From positions 1-64,000 of the forward strand of contig CAKUQQ010000007.1 in NCBI GenBank assembly GCA_934675575.1: 64,000 nucleotides of DNA, given 5' to 3'. This document shows positions 42,779 through 51,896 of this stretch, piece by piece. The translations under genes and the position numbers were made by a program. A model generated the notes under the pieces. It ran no database searches and was not told where the DNA came from. It worked only from the letters and a program-made list of their open reading frames with translations. The DNA comes from an uncultured Muribaculaceae bacterium (GTDB lineage Bacteria; Bacteroidota; Bacteroidia; Bacteroidales; Muribaculaceae). How positions within the stretch are numbered: the stretch's first letter is position 1; the number at the start of each line of letters is the position of its first letter.

Positions 42779-43371
42779 TGAAGACCCGAATATTGTTGGT
42801 AGAGCCGTCGGCTATTGTAGGCAAAGGCCTTTTGGCTATGCTTCAGAGCCAGACGCGCTTCACTGTGGCAGATGTGGTGGGCGATGCCGACAATGTGGAG
42901 TCGCTCATAGAGGCACATCGCCCCGATGTGCTGATAATCAACCCCGACTTGGGACCTGACCTGAAAAAAATAAGGAATGTGGGCAAGGTGGCCATTGTGG
43001 CGCTGGTGTATAGCCATGTGCCGCAATCGGTGCTCAGGCACTATGATGGCATTATCGACATTGACGCCAGCGAAACTGAAGTGATGGGCGTGATAGACAG
43101 CGTGACCACTGTGTCGGAAGGCGATGCCGACTCGCAGGGCGATGGCGAAGGGCTGACAAAGCGTGAAGTGTCGGTGCTGGTGCTTGTGGCTGAGGGGTTC
43201 ATGAACAAGGAGATTGCCGACAAACTTAATGTGTCGGTGCACACGGTGATTTCGCACCGCAAAAACATAACCCGCAAAACCGGAATAAAGTCGGTGGCAG
43301 GTTTGACTATATATGCCATGGTCAACAACTTGATTGACAGCAAGAGTCTGGATAGGATATTCCATGTGTAG
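42775..43371 (+). CDS. LuxR-type transcription regulator with a degenerate receiver domain
   Basis: A 198-residue protein laid out like a NarL-type response regulator. The N-terminal receiver-like domain (residues 1-125) lacks the phosphorylation machinery: the acceptor site reads LIINPDLG with Asn 56 where Asp is expected, the acidic pair is replaced by EPS (residues 10-12), and the conserved Lys is absent near 100. The C-terminal LuxR helix-turn-helix is intact (LTKREVSVLVLVAEGFMNKE, then VSVHTVISHRKNI, from about 135). It shares an ATGA overlap with the hemerythrin gene, so the two are made together and the hemerythrin may feed the regulator a signal. Confidence 0.82.
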   Translation: MMKTRILLVEPSAIVGKGLLAMLQSQTRFTVADVVGDADNVESLIEAHRPDVLIINPDLGPDLKKIRNVGKVAIVALVYSHVPQSVLRHYDGIIDIDASETEVMGVIDSVTTVSEGDADSQGDGEGLTKREVSVLVLVAEGFMNKEIADKLNVSVHTVISHRKNITRKTGIKSVAGLTIYAMVNNLIDSKSLDRIFHV

Positions 43372-43584
43372 GCGTGTGCCGTGGGCAAATATGTGAGCGT
43401 TGACATTTTTTTTGTTGTGGCGGTGGATATTTTTTTTTGAAAAATGTGTGTGTTTTTTCGGAAAAAATACATAATTTCGCATATGTGAGTGGCAATTAAA
43501 CTCATGTGCTTTTTGTCAGCACAAAAACCATTAATAGATAAACTGCAAAAACAACCAAATTTAATTATAAAAACAATAAGAATT

Positions 43585-45240
43585 ATGAAGATTAAGTACG
43601 TAGTCATTTCTGCATTGGGTATGCTTGCCCTTAATGTGGGTGCAGCTGACAATGTGTTGCAAATCAAGAATCTTAGTATTGTGGCAGGAACTCCAGCCGA
43701 CATGAACAAGGAAGGCGTGCCATTTGTTTACTCGCCAAGCATCATGCTTCATGCTGACGGTAGCGCAGACGCATGGATGGGTGGCCCTGGATTTACATGG
43801 ACATCGCAGAGCGTGGCACTTGGCAAGGGCTCAAGCACGCCATACCAATTGGGCAACGGTAGTTGCACAGGTCTGTCGGTAGAGACAACAAAAGATTTCT
43901 ATTCGGTTTCATTTCGTTGTCCGGGTTGGTCAACCAACACGCAGGGCTTGACAATAGCAGTGTATAAATGGGACACTGACTTTGACACCACAACTGATGG
44001 TGACCCATATTACTCAAAACGTTTTGACCCGTTTAACGACAACGCATCGCTGACCATAACCAACGGTGAGGCTGCGGAAAAAGACAAAACAATAAAATTC
44101 CCTGCCGGCAAATATGTGTTCATGCTGTGTGAAGGCACTGCCAGAGACGGTGCACAAGCTGGAGTGTGGACTTTTAGCGAACTGGGTGACAACCAAGACG
44201 TGAAAGTGCAACGCTACGACAACTATTTCCCAGTTGACGGCTCACTTGACGCTAAATTGTGCTATGATGCCGACGACATCAGAAGCGGCTCTTGCAACAA
44301 CACCATATATCACCAAAGTAGTGTCAATGGAAAAGATTGGGCAGCTCCAACTCGAGTTATGACAGGTGACTATGGTGCAGGCGACCAAGTGTTCTGCCAT
44401 GAGCCATCGCTGGTGAAAGCTGGCGAGTATTACTATGCCGTATATCTTGGCGCAGTGCCAGAGCACTATAACCTTTGCATTGCCCGCAGTAAAAATGCAG
44501 ATGGTCCGTGGGAGAAATGGAACGGAACAGGCTGGGGCGGCAAAGCCAAAGATTTGAGAATCGGCGGTTACATTGCAAAATATCCGTCGGTGTTGATAAA
44601 AGACAACACTGTGTATATCTATAGCTTTGGCTATGAATATTCTGAGGGAGAAGGGAACTTCCGTCTTGTTACTGCTCCTCTTGGCGAGAATTGGCCGGCA
44701 CAACTTGAAGACCAAGGCGAGATAGCATCTGTTAAGGAAGGTGGTGTTAACCAAAAATTCATTGTTAAATATTGCGATGATATAAATGAATTTATTGGCA
44801 CAGTGTCGAAGGCTCTTGGCGATGACAAATATGAGTGCAACGTGTGGGAGTCGGCTGACGGCAAAAACTTCACTAAAGTGGGGGTGATGCCTGGAATTGA
44901 TGAGAGCGGCAACGATGTGCAGTTTTCAGGCGATGAGCTTGGCCACATCAACGTCAACAAGCAGCAATATCTGGGATATTGTCACGGAGCATTTGCTGGC
45001 TGGAGTGCAGCCCTCGCTCCTTTGACAATCACCGGGCAGTCAGGCGTGAGTAAGGTGAACACTGCTTCAGCTCTGGTTTATGCCACCAAGGGTGCAATAA
45101 ACGTGACTGAAGGTGTGGAAGTGCAAGTGTATAGTGCAGCAGGCGCATACGTGGGTGCAACCAACGGAACAATCGCAGTGCCGGCTGGCGTGTATGTGGT
45201 GCGCATGGGCGACAAGACTTTCAAGGTGCTCGTGAAATAA
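43585..45240 (+). CDS. secreted beta-propeller glycosidase-like protein with T9SS-type C-terminus
   Basis: A 551-residue exported protein starting at ATG 43585. The signal peptide is VVISALGMLALNVGA. From about residue 200 there is a beta-propeller pattern of GH43/GH32-type enzymes (CHEPSLVKAGEYYYAVYLG, KDNTVYIYSFGYE, WESADGKNFTKVG), where acid/base residues would lie in blades. An N-terminal beta-sandwich region precedes it. The end (VYSAAGAYVGATNG, GVYVVRMGDKTFKVLVK) matches a sorting domain. It is probably a surface enzyme or binding protein for host glycans, adjacent to another glycan-active gene. Exact family unassigned. Confidence 0.7.
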   Translation: MKIKYVVISALGMLALNVGAADNVLQIKNLSIVAGTPADMNKEGVPFVYSPSIMLHADGSADAWMGGPGFTWTSQSVALGKGSSTPYQLGNGSCTGLSVETTKDFYSVSFRCPGWSTNTQGLTIAVYKWDTDFDTTTDGDPYYSKRFDPFNDNASLTITNGEAAEKDKTIKFPAGKYVFMLCEGTARDGAQAGVWTFSELGDNQDVKVQRYDNYFPVDGSLDAKLCYDADDIRSGSCNNTIYHQSSVNGKDWAAPTRVMTGDYGAGDQVFCHEPSLVKAGEYYYAVYLGAVPEHYNLCIARSKNADGPWEKWNGTGWGGKAKDLRIGGYIAKYPSVLIKDNTVYIYSFGYEYSEGEGNFRLVTAPLGENWPAQLEDQGEIASVKEGGVNQKFIVKYCDDINEFIGTVSKALGDDKYECNVWESADGKNFTKVGVMPGIDESGNDVQFSGDELGHINVNKQQYLGYCHGAFAGWSAALAPLTITGQSGVSKVNTASALVYATKGAINVTEGVEVQVYSAAGAYVGATNGTIAVPAGVYVVRMGDKTFKVLVK

Positions 45241-45267
45241 GCAATAAAGAGAAATAATCATATTTTG

Positions 45268-45310
45268 CAGCAAGCCGTGCCATTGGGAGAATGGCTTGCT
45301 GTGTTTTTTT
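45268..45310 (+). terminator. terminator between the two secreted glycan genes
   Basis: CAGCAAGCC / GGCTTGCTG (45268-45276, 45293-45301) then TGTTTTTTT. It ends 15 bases before the next start codon, so it may attenuate read-through rather than separate units completely. Confidence 0.75.
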
Positions 45311-45325
45311 AATGAATGTATCTAC

Positions 45326-47932
45326 ATGACATTTAGAAAAGAAATTATAGCACTTGGTGTGGCGGCTTGCGGCCTGATTGGCACATCGGCAGCCAATGTT
45401 CAGAACTACACCATTGACGTGGATATGAGTATAGCGGCTGGTGGCGGAGGCATATTGTTCTCGCACGGCACATCGGGCTACATGCTGTGGAACTTTGTGA
45501 AAAGCGGGAGCAAGGTCACCATAGAACCAACGCCGATAGTGGGAGGCGAAAACTACTACGATGACGTGCCGGTGGGTGAATGTGCCTATGCAAGCAAAAT
45601 GCACGTGACTCTGGCTGTGGCAGGCAATGTGGTGACCACAACAGTCAACGGCAAGGAAATAGGCAAATATACCGACACATATAATGTGATAACTGACACG
45701 CAGGTTGGATTTTATGCCACAAACAAAAACAATGAACGCCAGAGTGTGACTTTTGACAACGTGGTGGTGAAAAGTGGTGAGCAAGTGCTCGTGAACGAGG
45801 ATTTTGAGGAAGCCACAATTGTTAAGTATTTTGAAAACAATTATGTGGCTGAGGTCAATGGCAACCATGTGCTGCAACTGAAGCCGTCGCTTAAAAACGA
45901 CCTCGCCGTGTGGCAACGCGCAACACCGGTTGATGAAGCCTCGGTGGGTGCAGAGAGCGACTACTGGGCTGTGACCGATGCATTGGGGCGCGAAGTGACG
46001 CCATACAGCACCGAAATGGGCGAGCAGCTAAAGAAGGAGAAGAAAGTGGCTTTGTTTTACTGGACATGGCATCAATCCAACAACTCAAACACCGATGTGG
46101 TGAAGAATGTGTCACGCGTGCTGCACAAATATCCAGAAGCCATGCAAGACCCCGACCACCGTGCCTGGAAAGGCCGCAGCGGCCACTACTATTGGGGAGA
46201 ACCAATATTTGGTTACTACAGAACTGATGACCCATGGGTGCTGCGCAAGCATGCTGAAATGCTTGCCGACGCCAAGGTGGACGTAGTGTTTTTTGACTGC
46301 ACCAACGGTGATTTCACATGGGACGTGTCGTATAAAACACTGCTCAAAGTGTGGAACAAGGCCAAAAAAGATGGTGTGAATGTGCCAAAAGTGTCGTTTA
46401 TGTTCCCATTTAGCCCGACAGATGGCTCAAAGACAGCTATAACGAGGGTGTATAACGAATGGTTTAAGTCGGGCGTGTATAAAGACTTGTGGTTTGTGTG
46501 GAAGGGCAAACCTATGATTATGGGCTATCCCGACAACTTTAACGAGAACATTGCCGAGGAGAAAGAAATAATTGACTTCTTCACATGGCGTCCGGGGCAG
46601 CCCGACTATGTGACAGGTCCTACCAGAAGCAACCAGTGGGGCTGGCTTGAAACCCAACAGCATGGCTATACCAAAACTGCAACCGGCAAATATGAGGAAG
46701 TGCCGGTGGGTGTGGCACAGAATGCAAGTGAATGGAGCAACGGCCACTGCTGTGCCTTTGCCAGAAGCAACACATTTGGTCGCAGCTACTCAAAAACCAA
46801 GGGTTTTGACCCTCGCACTGATGCCTATCTGTATGGGTGGAACTTTGACGAGCAGTGGGACAACGCCTATAAATTAGACCCGGAACTCGTGTTTGTGACT
46901 GGCTGGAACGAATGGACGAGCGGTGCTTATTATAAATCGAGCGACTGGCCGTCGGACTTGTATAACATAGCGTTTGTAGATGAGTTTGACTGGGATCGCA
47001 GCCGTGACGTTGAGCCAACCAAGGATTGGGGCGACAATGGCGATGTGTATTACTGCCGTCTGGTGGATAGAGTGAGAAAATTCAAGGGTATGCTGAAACG
47101 CCCCGACGTGTCGGCCCCAAAGACAATATCGCTTAGCGACTTTGGCGCATGGGAGGCCGTGAAGCCTTTCTATAAGGCATATCGCGGCAACACAACTCAC
47201 CGCGACCACAAGGGCATAGACAACACCTACTACACCAACAACACTGGCCGCAACGACATAGTGGGCGCCAAGGTGGCGCGTGACGCAAACAAGGTGTACT
47301 TTTATGTGCAGACCGACTCTGACATGACGGCATATACTGACAAAAACTGGATGATGCTGTTTATTGACATAGACCGCGACAAGTCAACAGGTTGGCAGGG
47401 ATATGATTATGTGATAAACAGAGTGAGCCCGTCGGCAACACAAGTGGTTGTGGAGAAGAATGTGGGCGGCACATGGAACTGGGAGACCTGTGGCAGCGGC
47501 GAATATGTGGTGAACGGCAAAGAAATGGCGCTGGCAATAGACCGCAGCGTGCTGGCGGCCGGCACAGGCACTGCCTATAACTTTGAGTTTAAGTGGTGTG
47601 ACAACCTGCAGGACTTGGGCAACATAATGGATTTTTATGTGAGCGGTGATGTGGCTCCTGGCGGCAGGTTCAACTATGTGTTTGACACCAAAGACAACTC
47701 TGGCGTGGTGAATGTGCAGACCGACGCCAAGGTGGAAGTGTATCCGAATCCGGCCACTGACAAGGTGTTTGTGCAAGGCATTACAGGCCGTGCCGATGTG
47801 GTTGAAATAGGCACCGGACGTGTGCTTGCTTCGGGCGCATGCGGCGACACCGGCATAGATGTGTCGGGGCTTGCTCCAGGCATATATTTGGTGAAAGCCG
47901 AAGCCACTGTGCATAAGTTCATCAAGAAATAG
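45326..47932 (+). CDS. secreted glycoside-hydrolase-like protein (GH71/GH99-like) with T9SS-type C-terminus
   Basis: An 868-residue exported protein from ATG 45326 (frame open to 45296). After the signal peptide comes a concanavalin-like beta-sandwich (about residues 25-170). A TIM-barrel-type domain follows, reading KVALFYWTWHQSNN near 240, DVVFFDCTNGDF near 325, MIMGYPDNF near 395 and VTGWNEWTSG near 520, resembling the GH71/GH99 group of endo-mannanases and glucanases. A CBM9-like domain is near 615-780. The end (PNPATDKVFVQG to GIYLVKAEAT and KKFI-type tail) is a sorting domain. It likely acts with the preceding gene on a complex glycan. Confidence 0.72.
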   Translation: MTFRKEIIALGVAACGLIGTSAANVQNYTIDVDMSIAAGGGGILFSHGTSGYMLWNFVKSGSKVTIEPTPIVGGENYYDDVPVGECAYASKMHVTLAVAGNVVTTTVNGKEIGKYTDTYNVITDTQVGFYATNKNNERQSVTFDNVVVKSGEQVLVNEDFEEATIVKYFENNYVAEVNGNHVLQLKPSLKNDLAVWQRATPVDEASVGAESDYWAVTDALGREVTPYSTEMGEQLKKEKKVALFYWTWHQSNNSNTDVVKNVSRVLHKYPEAMQDPDHRAWKGRSGHYYWGEPIFGYYRTDDPWVLRKHAEMLADAKVDVVFFDCTNGDFTWDVSYKTLLKVWNKAKKDGVNVPKVSFMFPFSPTDGSKTAITRVYNEWFKSGVYKDLWFVWKGKPMIMGYPDNFNENIAEEKEIIDFFTWRPGQPDYVTGPTRSNQWGWLETQQHGYTKTATGKYEEVPVGVAQNASEWSNGHCCAFARSNTFGRSYSKTKGFDPRTDAYLYGWNFDEQWDNAYKLDPELVFVTGWNEWTSGAYYKSSDWPSDLYNIAFVDEFDWDRSRDVEPTKDWGDNGDVYYCRLVDRVRKFKGMLKRPDVSAPKTISLSDFGAWEAVKPFYKAYRGNTTHRDHKGIDNTYYTNNTGRNDIVGAKVARDANKVYFYVQTDSDMTAYTDKNWMMLFIDIDRDKSTGWQGYDYVINRVSPSATQVVVEKNVGGTWNWETCGSGEYVVNGKEMALAIDRSVLAAGTGTAYNFEFKWCDNLQDLGNIMDFYVSGDVAPGGRFNYVFDTKDNSGVVNVQTDAKVEVYPNPATDKVFVQGITGRADVVEIGTGRVLASGACGDTGIDVSGLAPGIYLVKAEATVHKFIKK

Positions 47933-47977
47933 CAAAGACGAAACGCGGAACGATACTTGTCACGCGATGACAACTCG

Positions 47978-48012
47978 GCAAGGACACCCGATGCAGGTGT
48001 CCTTGCTTTTTT
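47978..48012 (+). terminator. intrinsic terminator after the GH-like gene
   Basis: GCAAGGACACC pairs with GGTGTCCTTGC (47978-47988, 47996-48006), followed by TTTTTT. Confidence 0.93.
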
Positions 48013-48082
48013 GCCGCTTGGGGTCGGGATAGGTGCATAACGGAGATAATGTGGTATTTTCGTGCCAATTTAAATGCCGGAT

Positions 48083-48113
48083 TTTGTGTAAAGCTATGTT
48101 TGCCGTATCTTTG
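48083..48113 (+). promoter_or_regulatory. promoter of the Mla-like transporter operon
   Basis: TTTG at 48083-48086, an exact 19-base spacer, TATCTTTG at 48106-48113: a full consensus match. Start codon 36 bases later. Confidence 0.85.
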
Positions 48114-48148
48114 CCAATGTATTATTTTGACAGAAAATCATCTAAAAA

Positions 48149-48889
48149 ATGACAAATATACTCGACAAGTTCGGCGACTACTGCGTGTTTATATGGCGCT
48201 GCATTGCCGTGCCCGAAAAAATCAAGGTGTTTTTTAAGAATTATTTGAGCGAAATCAGCAAACTTGGCATCGACTCCATTCCGCTGATTTTGATAGTGTC
48301 GTTGTTTATAGGCGCACTGTGCACCATATTGATTAAAATGGAAATATCAAATCCGTTGCTGCCGCGCTACTCGCTTGGACTGACCACGCGCGAGATTATC
48401 ATACTGGAGTTCTCGTCAACCATATTGTGCTTGATCCTTGCCGGTAAGATTGGGTCTAACATAGCGTCGGAGATAGGAACTATGCGTGTCACGGAGCAGA
48501 TTGACGCAATGGACATAATGGGAATCAACTCGGCAAACTATGTGGTTATGCCCAAAATACTTGGGCTGGTGACCATAATGCCGTTTTTGGTTGTGATTTG
48601 CATGTTCACGGCTCTGTTTGGCGGCTACTTGACGTGCATAATCACGCAACTTGTGCCGGTGGAGGACTATGTGTATGGCATACAGACTTATTTCGTGGAG
48701 TGGTATGTGTGGTTTGCACTGATTAAATCGTTGTTTTTCGGCTATATCATATCAAGCATATCATCGTATTACGGCTACAGGGTGAAAGGTGGCTCAATAG
48801 AAGTGGGCAAGGCCAGCACTGACGCCGTGGTGGTGAGCAATATAATGATTCTGGTGGTTGACGTGGTGTTGACCAAGCTGTTGCTGTAA
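48149..48889 (+). CDS. MlaE-family ABC transporter permease
   Basis: A 246-residue inner-membrane permease of the MlaE/YrbE family, which moves phospholipids between membranes with an ATPase and an MCE protein. Five to six membrane segments are visible. The family sequence GTMRVTEQIDAMDIMGINSANYVVMPKI (near residue 110) is the conserved coupling helix region. The C-terminus is short. It starts an operon with the ATPase gene 18 bases downstream. No MCE (MlaD) gene is directly adjacent; one may lie elsewhere. Confidence 0.9.
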   Translation: MTNILDKFGDYCVFIWRCIAVPEKIKVFFKNYLSEISKLGIDSIPLILIVSLFIGALCTILIKMEISNPLLPRYSLGLTTREIIILEFSSTILCLILAGKIGSNIASEIGTMRVTEQIDAMDIMGINSANYVVMPKILGLVTIMPFLVVICMFTALFGGYLTCIITQLVPVEDYVYGIQTYFVEWYVWFALIKSLFFGYIISSISSYYGYRVKGGSIEVGKASTDAVVVSNIMILVVDVVLTKLLL

Positions 48890-48906
48890 CAAAAACGAGG
48901 GGAGAC

Positions 48907-49692
48907 ATGATAGAGGTTAAGCATGTAAATAAGACTTTTGACGACCGTCAGGTGCTTTTTGACATAAATGCCACTTTTTTTGACGGCAAGGTGAATTTGA
49001 TAATAGGTCAGAGCGGTTCGGGAAAGACTGTGCTCATGAAAAGTGTGGTGGGTCTGCATCACCCCGAAGTGGGCGAGATATTGTTTGACGGACGCGACAT
49101 AGTGAAGATGGACCGCAAGCAAATCAAGGAGTTGCGCAAGGAGATAGGCATGCTGTTTCAAGGGTCGGCGCTGTTTGACAGCGAGACGGTGCTTGGCAAT
49201 GTGATGTTTCCGCTGGTGATGTTCTCAGGCATGTCGGCTGCCGAGCAGCGTGAGCGCGCGCAGTTTTGCATTGACCGCGTGAATTTGACCGGTTCGGAGG
49301 ATAAATATCCGTCGGAATTGAGTGGTGGCATGCAGAAGCGTGCAGCCATAGCGCGCGCCATAGCCCTTAACCCACGCTACCTGTTTTGCGATGAACCAAA
49401 CTCCGGTCTCGACCCCAAGACGTCAATCGTGATTGACGACTTGCTTTTTGACATCACTCACGAGTATGACATCACCACTATCATCAACACTCACGATATG
49501 AACTCGGTGATGGGAATTGGTGAGAACATAGTGTTTATTAACCATGGACATGTTGGGTGGATTGGCAACAAGGAGCAAATATACAACGTTGACAACGATG
49601 ACTTGAATAACTTTGTGTTTGCAACCGACTTGTTTGCCGACGTCAGGAAATATCGCTTGCAGCATGGCTACAGCAAAACCAAGGGTCGCTGA
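48907..49692 (+). CDS. MlaF-family ABC transporter ATP-binding protein
   Basis: A 261-residue ATPase partner of the permease. Walker A is GQSGSGKT near residue 36. The Q-loop MLFQGSALFDS (near 90) is typical of MlaF, which recognises MlaE. The signature is LSGGMQKRAAIARA near 138 and Walker B is YLFCDEPNSGLDP near 160. The length fits MlaF. The next gene is a low-GC BspA-like gene that probably is not part of this unit. Confidence 0.93.
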   Translation: MIEVKHVNKTFDDRQVLFDINATFFDGKVNLIIGQSGSGKTVLMKSVVGLHHPEVGEILFDGRDIVKMDRKQIKELRKEIGMLFQGSALFDSETVLGNVMFPLVMFSGMSAAEQRERAQFCIDRVNLTGSEDKYPSELSGGMQKRAAIARAIALNPRYLFCDEPNSGLDPKTSIVIDDLLFDITHEYDITTIINTHDMNSVMGIGENIVFINHGHVGWIGNKEQIYNVDNDDLNNFVFATDLFADVRKYRLQHGYSKTKGR

Positions 49693-49779
49693 AAATCATG
49701 GTTTGATGGTTGGGAAATGTGAGTTGTGGGAGAAAATGCAATATGAAAGAATAGTTTCATGAAACTAAAAATATAAATA

Positions 49780-50772
49780 TTGTTGGTGGTGACTATTTTG
49801 TCAGGGCTGTCTGGTCTTAGACTGTGTGCTGAAAATCTTTCTGGCAACTGCGGTAAAAACATTACATGGGCACTTGATGACGATGGAGTGTTAACATTGA
49901 CAGGACAGGGTGATATGCCTAACTTTTTTAAAAATGATTCCATACCTTGGCAAGGGAAGAATGTTGTGAGTGTGATTGTGGGTGATGGCATAACATGCAT
50001 TGGCGCCAGAAGTTTTTATGGTCGTTCAAGCCTTTGTTCTGTGAATTTTGGAAATACAGTGAAATCTGTTGGTAATTGGGCTTTTGAAGATTGCATAAAT
50101 TTACGAGATGTGAAATTTCCTGGTTCCATGAAACGCATTGGCTATAGCTCTTTTGAAGGTTGCTCTGGTTTGAGTGAAATTGAAATCCCAGACTCAGTTA
50201 TAAGTATAGGCAGTCGCACATTTTATGGTTGCTCTGGGCTTAATGTGGTAAAAATAGGAAATTCTGTTACAGATATAGGTCACCAAACTTTTGAGAATTG
50301 CTCTCAATTAAACACTCTGACTATAGGAAGCGCAGTTAGATTTATAGGAAAAGATGTTTTTTATGGTTGCTGTGAATTAAAAGAGGTGAATTCTTTAAAT
50401 CCTGTTCCGCCTGAAACTACCTTAGTTGAATCTGCTCATCTTTTCTCTAACTCTGCGTATGAAACAGCGCAATTGAATGTCCCTATAGGCTCTTTGAAAT
50501 CTTATAGAGTAATAGATGCATGGGATAAAGTCAAAAATATGAAAGAAAAAGATTTTTCTGGACAGGATGTTGTTGACCGTGATGCCATTAGTGTGATTGC
50601 TGCAAAAGGTGAAATTATTGTGAGTGCAGCAAAAGAGGATTTGAATATGGAAATATACGACATAAGAGGACAGAATGTTTATCATGGAGCTATAGGAAGC
50701 ATAAAGGTGTGCTCGTCTGGCGTTTATTTTGTGAGAGTGGCTGGAATAACTAACAAAGTAATTGTCAAATAG
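49780..50772 (+). CDS. BspA-like leucine-rich-repeat surface protein with disrupted signal peptide
   Basis: A 330-residue frame with about five LRR_5 repeats of the BspA/Treponema type (IGSRTFYGCSGLNVVKIG, IGHQTFENCSQLNTLTIG, IGKDVFYGCCELKEV; residues 70-215) and a C-terminal sorting-like domain (MEIYDIRGQNVYHG, SGVYFVRVAGITNKVIVK). The natural start should be ATG 49759, which reads MKLKI then TAA (49774-49776) then ILLVVTILSGLSG, an interrupted signal peptide in the same frame. The frame listed starts at TTG 49780. It is therefore a probable recent pseudogene, or it relies on a weak TTG start. It is clearly more AT-rich than its neighbours, a sign of transfer. Confidence 0.75.
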   Translation: MLVVTILSGLSGLRLCAENLSGNCGKNITWALDDDGVLTLTGQGDMPNFFKNDSIPWQGKNVVSVIVGDGITCIGARSFYGRSSLCSVNFGNTVKSVGNWAFEDCINLRDVKFPGSMKRIGYSSFEGCSGLSEIEIPDSVISIGSRTFYGCSGLNVVKIGNSVTDIGHQTFENCSQLNTLTIGSAVRFIGKDVFYGCCELKEVNSLNPVPPETTLVESAHLFSNSAYETAQLNVPIGSLKSYRVIDAWDKVKNMKEKDFSGQDVVDRDAISVIAAKGEIIVSAAKEDLNMEIYDIRGQNVYHGAIGSIKVCSSGVYFVRVAGITNKVIVK

Positions 50773-50797
50773 GATTTGACACACAAATATAAATAAA

Positions 50798-50843
50798 AAC
50801 AAGGCTCGCATTGGTTATAATAACGCGAGCCTTGTTTTTTTTT
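50798..50843. terminator. bidirectional terminator between the BspA-like gene and thiL
   Basis: AACAAGGCTCGC / GCGAGCCTTGTT (12-bp perfect stem) followed by TTTTTTT on the plus strand; the reverse orientation also has a run of T (rc of the AAAAAC to its left). It serves both convergent genes. Confidence 0.93.
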
Positions 50844-50855
50844 GTAGTGAATTAG

Positions 50856-51896
50856 TTATTTTGAGGAGGTGAAGGCGTTCCAGCCTTGTGCCTTTAGCTC
50901 AATCTCATTGTCGTCACGCGACACCATGTAGTGACCTAATTCGGGCTTGGTGATGCGGCCTATGAGTTTGGCTGTGGTCATTTGCTCCACTTTCTCGTGC
51001 TCTGTGAGTGGCACTGTGAACAGAAGCTCGTAGTCCTCGCCGCCATTCATGGCAGCGGTTATGAGATTCATATTAAGCTCCTCAGCCATGATTGCCGTTT
51101 GGTAGTCGATAGGAATTCGGTCCTCATACACGCGGCAACCGCACTTGCTGTCGTGGCAGATGTGGAGAAGCTCGCTCGACAAGCCATCGCTCACGTCCAT
51201 CATGGCCGTGGGGTGAATGTCGAGGTTTCTGATTTCCTCAATCACGTCGCGCCTTGCCTCAGGCTTGAGTTGACGCTCAAGAATGTATTCCTTGCCGGCA
51301 AAGTCGGGCTGGAAGTCCTTTTGTCCGTCGGAAGCCACACGCTCGCGCTCAAGCAGCTGCAAGCCCATGTAGGCAGCTCCGAGGTCACCGCTCACGCAGA
51401 TGAGGTCGGTGTCACGTGCGCCGTTGCGATAGACGATTTTTCCCTCTTCGCCCTCACCAATGCAGGTTACGCTGATAATCAATCCAGTGACCGAAGCCGA
51501 AGTGTCGCCACCCACGAGGTCAACGCCATATTCCTTACAAGCCAGATAAATGCCAGAATAAAGCTCGTTGATGTGCTCCACGGTGAAACGTTTGGATATG
51601 CCAAGCGACACGGTGATTTGCTTGGGAATGCCATTCATGGCATAAACGTCGCTGAAATTGACCACGGCAGCCTTGTAGCCGAGGTGCTTGAGGGGGGTGT
51701 AGGTGAGGTCGAAGTGAATGCCTTCGAGCAAGAGGTCGGTGGTGACGAGCGTCTTTTTGTCGCCGTAGTTGAGCACAGCACAATCGTCGCCAACTCCAAG
51801 TTCGGTGGAGGTGTTCTTGACCTTGAAGTCGCGGGTCATCTTGTCAATAAGCCCGAACTCGCCCAGTGTGGATATTTCTGTTTCGTTCTCGCTCAT
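50856..51896 (-). CDS. thiL: thiamine-monophosphate kinase
   Basis: A 346-residue enzyme making thiamine pyrophosphate from thiamine phosphate and ATP. The AIRS/PurM-like fold is shown by ELGVGDDCAVLNYG (residues 33-46), VVNFSDVYAMNG near 78, DLVGGDTSAS near 125 and MMDVSDGLSSEL near 235. Its start overlaps the stop of the purine nucleoside phosphorylase gene (TAATG), so the pair is coupled. Last gene of the sppA-lpxK-pnp-thiL run. Confidence 0.95.
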   Translation of the reverse strand: MSENETEISTLGEFGLIDKMTRDFKVKNTSTELGVGDDCAVLNYGDKKTLVTTDLLLEGIHFDLTYTPLKHLGYKAAVVNFSDVYAMNGIPKQITVSLGISKRFTVEHINELYSGIYLACKEYGVDLVGGDTSASVTGLIISVTCIGEGEEGKIVYRNGARDTDLICVSGDLGAAYMGLQLLERERVASDGQKDFQPDFAGKEYILERQLKPEARRDVIEEIRNLDIHPTAMMDVSDGLSSELLHICHDSKCGCRVYEDRIPIDYQTAIMAEELNMNLITAAMNGGEDYELLFTVPLTEHEKVEQMTTAKLIGRITKPELGHYMVSRDDNEIELKAQGWNAFTSSK

